Shown here: in pieces, positions 10,100 to 19,200 of the stretch
Numbering within the stretch: the stretch's first letter is position 1
Layout: each line of letters begins with the position of its first letter
Origin: JAPORK01 sp026710285
Lineage (GTDB): Bacteria > Pseudomonadota > Gammaproteobacteria > Pseudomonadales > Endozoicomonadaceae
Reading direction: 5' to 3'
NCBI GenBank assembly: GCA_965201045.1
Contig: OZ241746.1
Location: forward strand, 3,596,001-3,660,000
Length of the DNA: 64,000 nt
Notes under the pieces: generated by a model
What the model saw: the letters and a program-made list of their open reading frames with translations, nothing else
Told to the model about the DNA's origin: nothing
Databases searched by the model: none
Made by a program: the position numbers and the translations under genes

Positions 10100-13000
10100 G
10101 TGTTTAGTTCATTTTTTTTTGATACATTAAAAAACACAAAAATAAAAGTCTTTGTTTTTTTATTTTTGCTTTTTACAATAAATATTTGTCAGGCATCTGC
10201 GGTTATTAGTAAAAAAAGAAACAATACTAACCAGTTAATAAAGCAGATGAATCACTATTTTGAAAATGATAATAGTAAAAAGGAGAAGGGTAACACGACT
10301 GATTCAGCTAAAAAAAACCATAAACACAAAACAACACTTTTCAATGCGATGCAGGGAGATAATGCAGCTCCATGGTCAAATGCTTTCAACTTCCAAAAAG
10401 TAGCAGGTACACAGGTTGATCCAAGAACAGGTACATTCACTGCCTATATTAAAGTAGGCAGCTTAATTAGTAATCTGGATCATGGACCTAATATCAATTT
10501 ACAAATTAACTATAGCAGTAACAGCAGGGCAAATCCTGATGGTTTGGGTTTGGGGTGGAGTTGGAATCTGACTCATTTTAATCCGGTTAATAATCAGCTG
10601 GCAACTTCGCAGGGACAAAATTTCAGTTTGCAAGAGGATCATTCAGGACACTGGTTGCCTCGTTATCATAAAATCAGGGATATGCAAATTACCGGTAATA
10701 AGAAAACGTATTTCACCATTACCTATATTAACAGGCTAAAGGAAATACTCAATCATGCTGGTTATGAAGTTCGTCTGGAGCAACAGGATGGTAAAGGCGT
10801 AACATTTTCTTATATTCATGGTACAACCTTATTAAGCATGATTACTGATGATCTGGGGCATAAAATAGTTCTGAACCGAAAGGATAACTGTTTGACAGTA
10901 ACCAGTTATAACAGTGATGGAAAACCCGTTAATATTCATATTCGCTATAGTAATGGTGAGTTGAAAAGTGTTACTTTTCCTGATGATAAACATCAACATG
11001 AACAGGGTATTTATCTCTCTTATTCACTTTTTAATTTTAATCATTTACTTACCCGCGTTGTTTATCCCACAGGCTTAACAAAAAATATTGACTATGACTG
11101 CCGTGAAGCAATGAAAATGCCATTATTCTACAGCAATCACGGACATTCTTTATGTGTGGTAAAATCTCAGTCAGTAAATCCTGGTATGTCGCAACCCCCA
11201 ATGGTTACCCGCTATGCTTATGATCAGATCAACAGTAATAACCATAATTATCTGGGTTTCAATTCAGGTCTGGATACAATGCACGGTATGAAGGGGGATA
11301 TTTTATTTGAAGCACCGGCTGATTATACTTATAGCACATCAGAAGACAACAGTTTAGTAAAAATCATGCGCACTTATAATAAATACCATCTGCTGATTGA
11401 TACTAAATTGTTGAGTGATAAGACAGAAAAAATCCTTGCAGAAACGCATAGTTTTTTTTGTAATACCGAGCAGTATGATGGTTGTGCACATACCCGCTTT
11501 GAAGATTTACCGGTCACCTATACGTTACCACTGAAAATAGAAACCGATACATGGGGTGAGAATTCCGGTAATCCGGCGGTTGATATTACGACACAATCAT
11601 ACGATAACGAAGGAAGAATTATTGAGAAAACTGATGCTTACGGACGCAGAGAAGAGATAAAATATTGTCCGGTACAGGGTGATAGTTTTTGTCCTGCGGC
11701 TCCTCCAAAATGGCCACTTAATGTGCTGACAGAATCAGTAACTCATTATCCTTCTGATAAAAAAATCACCGGTTTTGCAGTGTTACCGATGAAGACCAGT
11801 TATCGTTTTTATCAGAAAGAACCCAATATTAATAAAAAAGGTTACATCTTGGTATTAGATAAGCAGATATTAAAGTCGGGCAATTATCAGAATACAACTA
11901 CACGACAATACTATCATGATTCTAATGATTATGCAACATATGGTCTATTAAAAAAATTAACCTTTACCGAAGATAAAAAACCGGCTAATGCAAAATCACC
12001 TGAGCTAATCCGTGAATATCATTATAGTATCAGTGCAGATCATAAAACCAAAACCTCATATAGTACGTTTGGAGAAGCGGGGGATGATCAACGCCGATCA
12101 CCTTCAGTTACAGTGAGTCTCTTTACCCATCAGACACTGCAAATGACCGATGCTTCTGGTAAAAATATCACTCGTTATCACTATGATAACCAGGGACGAC
12201 TGATACAGGCTGATTCGGCAGTGGGAACCACTTTTGCTGTCAGCAAACACTATAGTTATAGCGTATCACCTCTGTTGAATCAGGTGGTTGTTACCAGTCC
12301 AAATGGTCTGCAGCAGAAAATAATTTTTGACAGAGCAGGGAGAAAGCTAGAAAAATTTATTGAGGCAATCAATGCCAATGGAAAAGCAGAACCTGGTCAA
12401 TGGAAACTGGCGGGTCGGGTAATTTATGATGCTCATGGAAGAGTTGCTGCAACAAAAGCATATGATTATCGTAAAAATTCATTGAATCAACCAAAACAGC
12501 TGACAACAACTTATGATTATACTGCAACCGGACGTATTCTGCGTAAACATCTACCAGACGGAGAGACAATAGTCAAAGATTATGATGATCCTGATCGTTG
12601 TGTGGTCAGTTATGAACTGAATAAAAAAGGAGATCATTCTACGATTACGATTGTGCATGGTAATGTATTAGATAAACCGGTCAAACAAATTTTATTACCG
12701 GAAGCGGCGGGTTTACCACTTTCAGCTAAACAATACTGTATGACAAACTATAATCTGTCCCAAGCAAAAATAACAACGGTCACTTATGATGCCTGGGGAA
12801 GAAAAGTTGCATCAACCGATCCTGCCGGAAGAACCGTTACCATCCATTATGATGACCGTGGTCGTGTAAGTGAAATCATTGATCCGATAGGTGATAAAGT
12901 ACAAAGTGTCTACAATTTCATGGGTAAAGTCGTAGAGAAATGGGCAGAACCTGCTAAAGACGATCACCGCTATTTACTGTTCTCTGCACAATATAATATG

Positions 13001-15757
13001 GCAGGAGAACCTGTATGGCAAGCCGGAGAAGATGGTAAACGGACTTCATACACTTACACCAGTGATGGTAAACCCGATACAGTCACCACACCGGCAGGCA
13101 ATGTCATTACTTACCAATATAATGTACTCGGTCTTCCCGTCAGCAAGTGGCTTAATGGTAAATTACTGAAACAAATGCACTACAATCCATTGACTACACA
13201 ACCTGATCAAGTAACTGATAATACAGGTACAACCCTGTGGACTTATAGTGATGATGGAAAAGTTCAGCAGTTGATACACCATGATGCAGAAAATAATATA
13301 AGTGCTGACTACAAAATAACCTGGACTTATGATCAAAATAGAAATGTCATTGCGATGAAAAACCCTTCCGGTGGGCAGACAAAGACTACATATGATGATT
13401 TTGGACGTATCGGTTCAGTCAGCTATCAAATGACCAGTGGTAAAGAGCAGCTGTTATCTGCCCCAACGTATGATGACTTTTCCCGTATTATTGCAATTAA
13501 ATACGGTAGTGGCATGGAACGCAGTATTGAGTACAATAATTATGATCAGCAGAAGTATATCGTGGACAGGTTATCAGGTAAACCACTGTCATCATGGCAA
13601 TATACTTATGATGTTGAAGGCAATATTACCACACTTGTACATGATGCAGGTGATCAGCAGGCAGTATTAAATTATCGTTATGATAAACTGGATAATCTGA
13701 CATCTGTAGTTTGCACCGGTTCGGCAGGATTATCCTTATGTCCAAGGGATACCCATTTTAAGGGTTCAGGTCTTGATAAAGCGCCTATTATTACCCGGCA
13801 GGATTACACCTTTAATGCTTTAAACCGAATGACAGAAGTAAAAGAAGTGTTGACTGATACAACACAGCAAAAAACATTGAATAAAGTCATCAGTTATGGT
13901 TATGGTGACGCTCAGGCACCACTACGTTTACAACAGATAAGTACCCAATGGAATAATCATACACCCGTTGTTAATCACTTTAGTTATGACGTAACCGGCA
14001 ATATGATCACTGATGGTGATGGTAATCAAATGACTTATAATGCTTTTAACCAGATAACACATGTTACAACACCTGATGGAAAGCAGAGTCAATATGTTTA
14101 TGATGGTAGTGAACGTGAAATCAAACAAGTAATTAATACAAATGATACACGGTATATGTTTTATATAGGTAAAAGTCTGGTTGGTGAAAAGACTGATAAT
14201 TTACAGCAGAATGAACATAGTATAACACCTTTGAGTGTAGCCAAAGCAATTGATGGTGTTATTCATGAATATTATGAAAAAAATTATAAAAGTGATGTTA
14301 CTAGTGTATTAACAAAATCCAATGACAAAAATAGTCTCTGGACTGTTAGTCAGCGTAATGTTTACAGCCCTTATGGTATGCCGTGGCACAGTAAGATAAA
14401 AAACGCTTCAAAACCGCTGTATCTGCGTACTTTAACAGGGTTTGATGGTGAACAACATGATCCGGTTACAGGCTGGCAATTTTTAGGTGCAGGACACAGG
14501 ACTTATAATCCGGGTGGACGCTATTTTGTTAGTGAAGATCCTGCCGGTGACGGGTATGCCTTTGGTAGTAATAACCCCATTATGCATACAGATCCCAGCG
14601 GAAATATGCCTAAATGGCTGGGTCCCATAATGCATGTTATGAAGTATATGGGTACCCTGGGGATGGCTGCATTACATAAAAAATGGGCAAATACGGTGGG
14701 AACCGCTCTGATGGTTACATTCGCAACGATATCCATAGGTGCAGGATTTGCAGCAGGTGGCTTTGGACCACTGGTCACTGCCGGTGTGGTAGGTTTATCT
14801 GCTGCCGCTGGCAGTGTCATGGTTACGGCTGCGGCGATACCTGCGAATAAAGGTTTAAATATTGCCAGTGCTGTTGCTGGTGGAATAGAGATGGGGCTAT
14901 CTATAGCTTCTGCAGTAGCATCTATTTCTACTATTGCTGCTGTTGCAAACGCACTATATGCAGGGGTCACATTTAATATAAGTTTCGCGGATGCCGGGGT
15001 TGGAGCAGGAGAAGTATTATCTACTGCTGGTGAAGCTGCTGCAGGGCTTGAGGGGACTATTCAGACGACAACAGCTGCAATTGAAGGTTCTGCTGAAGTA
15101 TCAGCCGAAGCGGGTAGTACAGCAGCTGAAGTGGGAACTGGAGTGAGTGGTGCTACTGCTGCAACAGAGGAAGCTGAACAAGCTGCTCCTGTTATAATTG
15201 CTACAGAACAAAGGTTACAAACATTATTTCCTGATCAGATTGAAGGTGAGGGGGATGAGGCTGTATTTAAAATAAGATCATTACCTGAAATTGCCCGCGT
15301 GATGACAAGGATGCAGGAAAAATTTTATTTGGAAAGTCGTCCCGGAGATCAATTATTTTTGCTACTCGTTAAGGCAGAGCGAACAGGGGAGGGAATCAAT
15401 TTAAATAAGTTCTGCGCATTTTTAGATGCTGCAGAGAGACTACCAATCGTGGATTCATTAGTACAGGCAGGTCCGGAATATGAAGACATCATGGGTGATA
15501 CTAAACTTTATTTTAGTTTTGTAACTAAAGTAATGAGACAAAAAAACGGTGTATTTCTTATTGGTAGGGATAACGCATCCATTAGAATATATGTGGTTAA
15601 GTCTCTGGAAACAGGAGAATGGTCTGCTGTTGCTCCTTCCGGAACAATGGAGAATCCAAGCCAGCTTGATGTTTGGAATAATATAGACCTCGTAGCGTTT
15701 TTGGAGGAAGACGCAGATGTGAATGCAGACTTCGTTGGTGCGATGATTTTCGGGTAA
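10100..15757 (+). CDS. Secreted RHS/YD-repeat protein, copy 3 (1,885 aa)
   Basis: The GTG start at 10,100 is supported by AAGG at 10,089-10,092 and by alignment with ATG in other copies. Residues 1-32 are a Sec signal peptide (Lys-rich start, hydrophobic VFVFLFLLFTINICQA, cleavage after ICQA); the Cys is not in a lipobox. A low-complexity Asn/Lys segment follows to about 75. From about 95 to 1,440 there are YD-type repeats (YDNEGRI, YDAWGRK, YDDRGRV, YTSDGKP, YDDFGRI, YDVEGNI, YDVTGNM). The RHS core spans ~1,447-1,500 (GFDGEQHDPVTGW; DPSGN at 1,498). The C-terminal 388 residues comprise a hydrophobic Gly/Ala region (~1,525-1,625), an Ala/Glu linker and a variable domain ending AMIFG. RHS proteins elsewhere form a hollow shell around a C-terminal effector; by analogy this could deliver or display its tip, but the signal peptide sets it apart from type VI-delivered RHS toxins. 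No immunity gene follows. Confidence 0.93.
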   Translation: MFSSFFFDTLKNTKIKVFVFLFLLFTINICQASAVISKKRNNTNQLIKQMNHYFENDNSKKEKGNTTDSAKKNHKHKTTLFNAMQGDNAAPWSNAFNFQKVAGTQVDPRTGTFTAYIKVGSLISNLDHGPNINLQINYSSNSRANPDGLGLGWSWNLTHFNPVNNQLATSQGQNFSLQEDHSGHWLPRYHKIRDMQITGNKKTYFTITYINRLKEILNHAGYEVRLEQQDGKGVTFSYIHGTTLLSMITDDLGHKIVLNRKDNCLTVTSYNSDGKPVNIHIRYSNGELKSVTFPDDKHQHEQGIYLSYSLFNFNHLLTRVVYPTGLTKNIDYDCREAMKMPLFYSNHGHSLCVVKSQSVNPGMSQPPMVTRYAYDQINSNNHNYLGFNSGLDTMHGMKGDILFEAPADYTYSTSEDNSLVKIMRTYNKYHLLIDTKLLSDKTEKILAETHSFFCNTEQYDGCAHTRFEDLPVTYTLPLKIETDTWGENSGNPAVDITTQSYDNEGRIIEKTDAYGRREEIKYCPVQGDSFCPAAPPKWPLNVLTESVTHYPSDKKITGFAVLPMKTSYRFYQKEPNINKKGYILVLDKQILKSGNYQNTTTRQYYHDSNDYATYGLLKKLTFTEDKKPANAKSPELIREYHYSISADHKTKTSYSTFGEAGDDQRRSPSVTVSLFTHQTLQMTDASGKNITRYHYDNQGRLIQADSAVGTTFAVSKHYSYSVSPLLNQVVVTSPNGLQQKIIFDRAGRKLEKFIEAINANGKAEPGQWKLAGRVIYDAHGRVAATKAYDYRKNSLNQPKQLTTTYDYTATGRILRKHLPDGETIVKDYDDPDRCVVSYELNKKGDHSTITIVHGNVLDKPVKQILLPEAAGLPLSAKQYCMTNYNLSQAKITTVTYDAWGRKVASTDPAGRTVTIHYDDRGRVSEIIDPIGDKVQSVYNFMGKVVEKWAEPAKDDHRYLLFSAQYNMAGEPVWQAGEDGKRTSYTYTSDGKPDTVTTPAGNVITYQYNVLGLPVSKWLNGKLLKQMHYNPLTTQPDQVTDNTGTTLWTYSDDGKVQQLIHHDAENNISADYKITWTYDQNRNVIAMKNPSGGQTKTTYDDFGRIGSVSYQMTSGKEQLLSAPTYDDFSRIIAIKYGSGMERSIEYNNYDQQKYIVDRLSGKPLSSWQYTYDVEGNITTLVHDAGDQQAVLNYRYDKLDNLTSVVCTGSAGLSLCPRDTHFKGSGLDKAPIITRQDYTFNALNRMTEVKEVLTDTTQQKTLNKVISYGYGDAQAPLRLQQISTQWNNHTPVVNHFSYDVTGNMITDGDGNQMTYNAFNQITHVTTPDGKQSQYVYDGSEREIKQVINTNDTRYMFYIGKSLVGEKTDNLQQNEHSITPLSVAKAIDGVIHEYYEKNYKSDVTSVLTKSNDKNSLWTVSQRNVYSPYGMPWHSKIKNASKPLYLRTLTGFDGEQHDPVTGWQFLGAGHRTYNPGGRYFVSEDPAGDGYAFGSNNPIMHTDPSGNMPKWLGPIMHVMKYMGTLGMAALHKKWANTVGTALMVTFATISIGAGFAAGGFGPLVTAGVVGLSAAAGSVMVTAAAIPANKGLNIASAVAGGIEMGLSIASAVASISTIAAVANALYAGVTFNISFADAGVGAGEVLSTAGEAAAGLEGTIQTTTAAIEGSAEVSAEAGSTAAEVGTGVSGATAATEEAEQAAPVIIATEQRLQTLFPDQIEGEGDEAVFKIRSLPEIARVMTRMQEKFYLESRPGDQLFLLLVKAERTGEGINLNKFCAFLDAAERLPIVDSLVQAGPEYEDIMGDTKLYFSFVTKVMRQKNGVFLIGRDNASIRIYVVKSLETGEWSAVAPSGTMENPSQLDVWNNIDLVAFLEEDADVNADFVGAMIFG

Positions 15758-16025
15758 TTCTCTGGTGACAAGTCAGGGAAAGATCATACTTTGAAAACTT
15801 TGGTTTTATTCTCAACAGTTTTTCTGGTAAAGATTTGTCTCTTAGTCACACTTTTTTAAGCTCCAGTTTTTCTTCACAGGTTTATTTTCTGCTGAATATA
15901 CCAATCATTTACTGAATGCCCCGTGAGCTGATCCTGTGGAAGCCCGGGTACTTTTGGTCTCTGGGCTTCCGACCATACTCTTATACATATATGGTTGGAT
16001 GTGAAAAAAATTTGGAAATTTTTTC

Positions 16026-16143
16026 TGGATTCCTGCTTGCGCAGGAAGGACAACGGTGGATTATGGCAGAAACCGTTGCAGCCATAAAGCCCCATAAAGT
16101 TCTGTTTGTGCAGACTCGTTATTCCTGCGCAAGCAGGAATCCA
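16026..16143. repeat. 118-bp inverted-repeat element, spacer 3
   Basis: It is bounded by TGGATTCCTGCTTGCGCAGG (16,026 on) and its inverted copy CCTGCGCAAGCAGGAATCCA (ending 16,143). Each end is itself a small imperfect palindrome. Such TTCCTGCGCAAGCAGGAAT units are widespread REP/MITE-like repeats in proteobacterial genomes. The interior encodes nothing. Copies lie at 22,219-22,336 and 28,403-28,520. Confidence 0.8.
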
Positions 16144-16194
16144 TTAATATTTACAGTGTATTTTCTATAAGATTTCTGTTGAACTTGATACTAA

Positions 16195-16292
16195 GGAAAC
16201 AAAATCGATATTTAACCGTCAAACATTTATAGCCTGTATAACTATTTTTTCATTTTTAAAAATTAAAATAATACTCCTTATAAGGTGTTTGC
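16195..16292 (+). promoter_or_regulatory. Putative promoter/RBS region of the RHS units (copy 4 shown)
   Basis: The ~95 bp before each of copies 2-7 are conserved: a GATATTTAACC(G/A)TCAAA.ATTTATA segment, then TATAAC (16,237-16,242, a plausible -10), an A/T tract and AAGG (16,282-16,285) 7 nt before the start codon. No good -35 hexamer is visible. Copies 8 and 9 lack this block. Confidence 0.35.
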
Positions 16293-19200
16293 GTGTTTAG
16301 TTCATTTTTTTTTCATACGTTAAAAAACAAAAAAATAAAAGTCTGTGTTTTTTTATTTTTGTTTTTTACAATAAACATTTGTCAGGCATATGAGGTTATT
16401 AGTAAAAACAGAAATAATACTAAACAGTTAATAAAGCAGATTAATCACTATTTTGAAAATAATAATAGTACAAAGAAGAAGAGTAACACCGCTGATTCAG
16501 CTAAAAAAAATCATCAACACAAAATAACGCTTTTCAATGCAATGCAAGGAAATAATGCAGATCCATGGTCTGATGCTTTCGATTTTCAAAAAATAGCAGG
16601 TACACAAGTTGATCCAAGAACAGGTACATTCACTGCCTATATTAAAACAGGAAACTTAATTAGTAATCTGGATCATGGACCTAATATCAATTTACAGATT
16701 AACTATAGCAGTAACAGCAGGGCAAATCCTGATGGTTTGGGTTTGGGGTGGAGCTGGAATCTGACTCATTTTAATCCGGTTAATAATCAGCTGACAACTT
16801 CGCAGGGACAAAATTTCAGTTTGCAAGAGGATCATTCAGGACACTGGTGGCCACGTTATCATAAAATCAGGGATATGCAAATTACCGGTAATAAGAAAAC
16901 GTATTTCACTATTACCTATATTAATGAGCTAAAGGAGATACTCAATCATGATGGTTATGAAGTTCGCCTGGAGCAACAGGATGGTAAAGGCGTTACATTT
17001 TCTTATATTCATGGTACGCATTTATTAAGCATGATTACTGATGATCTGGGACATAAAATAGTTCTGACCCGAAAGGATAACTGTTTGACAGTAACCAGTT
17101 ATAACAGTGATGGAAAACCCGTTAATATTTATATTCGCTATAGTAATGGTGAGTTAAAAAGTGTTACTTTGCCTAATGATAAACATCAACATGAACAGGG
17201 TATTTATCTCTCTTATTCACTTTTTAATCTTAATCATTTGCTGACCCGCGTTGTTTATCCCACAGGCTTAACAAAAAATATTGACTATGACTGCCGTGAA
17301 GCAATGAAAATGCCATTATTCTACAGCAATCACGGAGATGCTTTGTGTGTGGTAGCATCTCAATCAGTAAATCCTGGTATGTCGCAACCCCCAATGGTTA
17401 CCCGCTATGCTTATGATCAGATCAACAGTAATAACCATAATTATCTGGGTTTCAATTCAGGTCTGGATACAATGCCCGGTATGAAGGGGGATATTTTATT
17501 TGAAGCACCGGCTGATTATACTTATAGCACATCAGAAGACAACGGTTTAGTAAAAATCATACGCACTTATAATAAATACCATCTGCTGATTGATACTAAA
17601 TTATTCAGTGATAAGACAGAAAAAATCCTTGCAGAAACACATAGTTTTTTTTGTAATACCGAGCAGTATGATGGTTGTGCACATACCCGTTTTGAAGATT
17701 TACCGGTCACCTATACGTTACCACTGAAAATAGAAACGGATACATGGGGTGAGAATTCCGGTAATCCGGCAGTTGATATTACGACACAATCATACGATAA
17801 CGAAGGAAGAATTATTGAGAAAACCGATGCTTACGGACGCAGAGAAGAGATAAAGTATTGTCCGATACAGGGTGATGGTTTTTGTCCTGCGGCTCCTCCA
17901 AAGTGGCCACTTAATGTGCTGACAGAATCAGTGACTCATTATCCTTCTGATAAAAAAATCACCAGTTCTGCAGTGTTACCGATGAAGACCAGTTATCGTT
18001 TTTATCAGAAAGAACCCAATATTAATAAAAAAGGTTACATTTTAGTATTAGATAAGCAGATATTAAAGGCAGGTAATTATCAAAATACAACCACACGACA
18101 ATACTATAATGATCCTGATGATTATGCAACGTATGGTCTGTTAAAAAAATTAACCTTTACCGAAGATAAAAAACCGGCTAATGCAAAATCACCTGAGCTA
18201 ATCCGTGAATATCATTATAGTATCAGTGCAGATCATAAAACCAAAACCTCATATAGTACGTTTGGAGAAGAAGGGAGTGATCAACGCCGATCACCTTCAG
18301 TTACAGTGAGTCTCTTTACCCATCAGACACTGCAAATGACCGATGCTTCTGGTAACAATATCACCCGTTACCACTATGATAACCAGGGGCGTTTGGTACA
18401 AGCTGATTCGGCAGTGGGTACCACTTTTGCTGTCAGCAAACACTATAGTTATAGCGTATCACCCTTGTTGAATCAGGTGGTTGTTACCAGTCCAAATGGT
18501 CTGCAGCAGAAAATAATTTTTGATAGAGCAGGGAGAAAGCTAGAAAAATTTACTGAGGCAATCAATGCCAGTGGGAAAGCAGAACCTGGTCAATGGAAAC
18601 TGGCGGGTCGGGTAATTTATGATGCTCATGGAAGAGTTGCTGCAACAAAAGCATATGATTATCGTAAAAATTCATTGAATCAACCAAAACAGCTTACGAC
18701 AACTTATGATTATACTGTAACCGGACGTATTCTGCGTAAACATCTGCCAGACGAAGAGACAGCAGTCAAAGACTATGATGATCCTGATCGTTGTGTGGTC
18801 AGTTATGAACTGAATAAAAAAGGAGATCATTCAACGATTACGATTGTGCATGGTAATGTATTAGATAAACCGGTCAAACAAATTTTATTACCGGAATCGG
18901 CGGGCTTACCACTTTCAGCTAAACAATACTGTGTGACAAACTATAATCTTTCCCAAGCAAAAATAACAACGGTCACTTATGATGCCTGGGGAAGAAAAGT
19001 TGCATCAACTGATCCTGCCGGAAGAACAGTTACCATCCATTATGATGACTGTGGTCGTGTAAGTGAAATCGTTGATCCGATAGGTGATAAAGTACAAAGT
19101 GTCTACAATTTCATGGGTAAAGTCTTAGAAAAATGGGCAGAACCTGCTAAAGACGATCACCGCTATTTACTGTTCTCTGCACAATATAATATGGCAGGAG

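Larger units (their letters stand above)
15758..16292. other. Spacer between RHS copies 3 and 4
   Basis: No gene. It starts with the conserved GAAAACTTTGGTTTT block and the TTGTCTCTTAGTCACA end-like sequence. Next is the left half of the palindromic element (ACCAATCATTTACTGAATGCCCC..., ~15,898-15,970), whose right half is replaced by a 118-bp inverted-repeat element, then the copy 4 promoter region. Short ORFs on both strands here only translate the repeats. The spacer is nearly identical to 21,951-22,485. Confidence 0.65.

Noticed and set aside
10183..10195. Lipoprotein lipobox at the ICQA of the RHS signal peptide
   Set aside because: Residues before the Cys (NI) do not fit the [LVI][ASTVI][GAS]C pattern, and copies 8-9 place or lack the Cys differently; ordinary signal peptidase I cleavage fits better.
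13437..13670. 77-codon + strand ORF in a second frame of RHS genes, repeated per copy
   Set aside because: Overlaps the YD-repeat frame completely, has no independent signals, and its sequence is fixed by the RHS codons.
14521..14970. ~149-codon reverse-strand ORF, repeated in most RHS copies (also 1,029-1,478, 8,375-8,824, 20,714-21,163, shorter forms later)
   Set aside because: It lies antisense to the Gly/Ala-rich hydrophobic region, whose codon composition leaves the opposite strand open. It has no RBS and changes with the sense strand; it is absent in copies 8-9 in the same form.
15874..16170. Short ORFs on both strands in spacers 3-5 (with peptide SFLRKQESRK)
   Set aside because: They translate the inverted-repeat element; this peptide is a common artefact of TTCCTGCGCAAGCAGGAA repeats.
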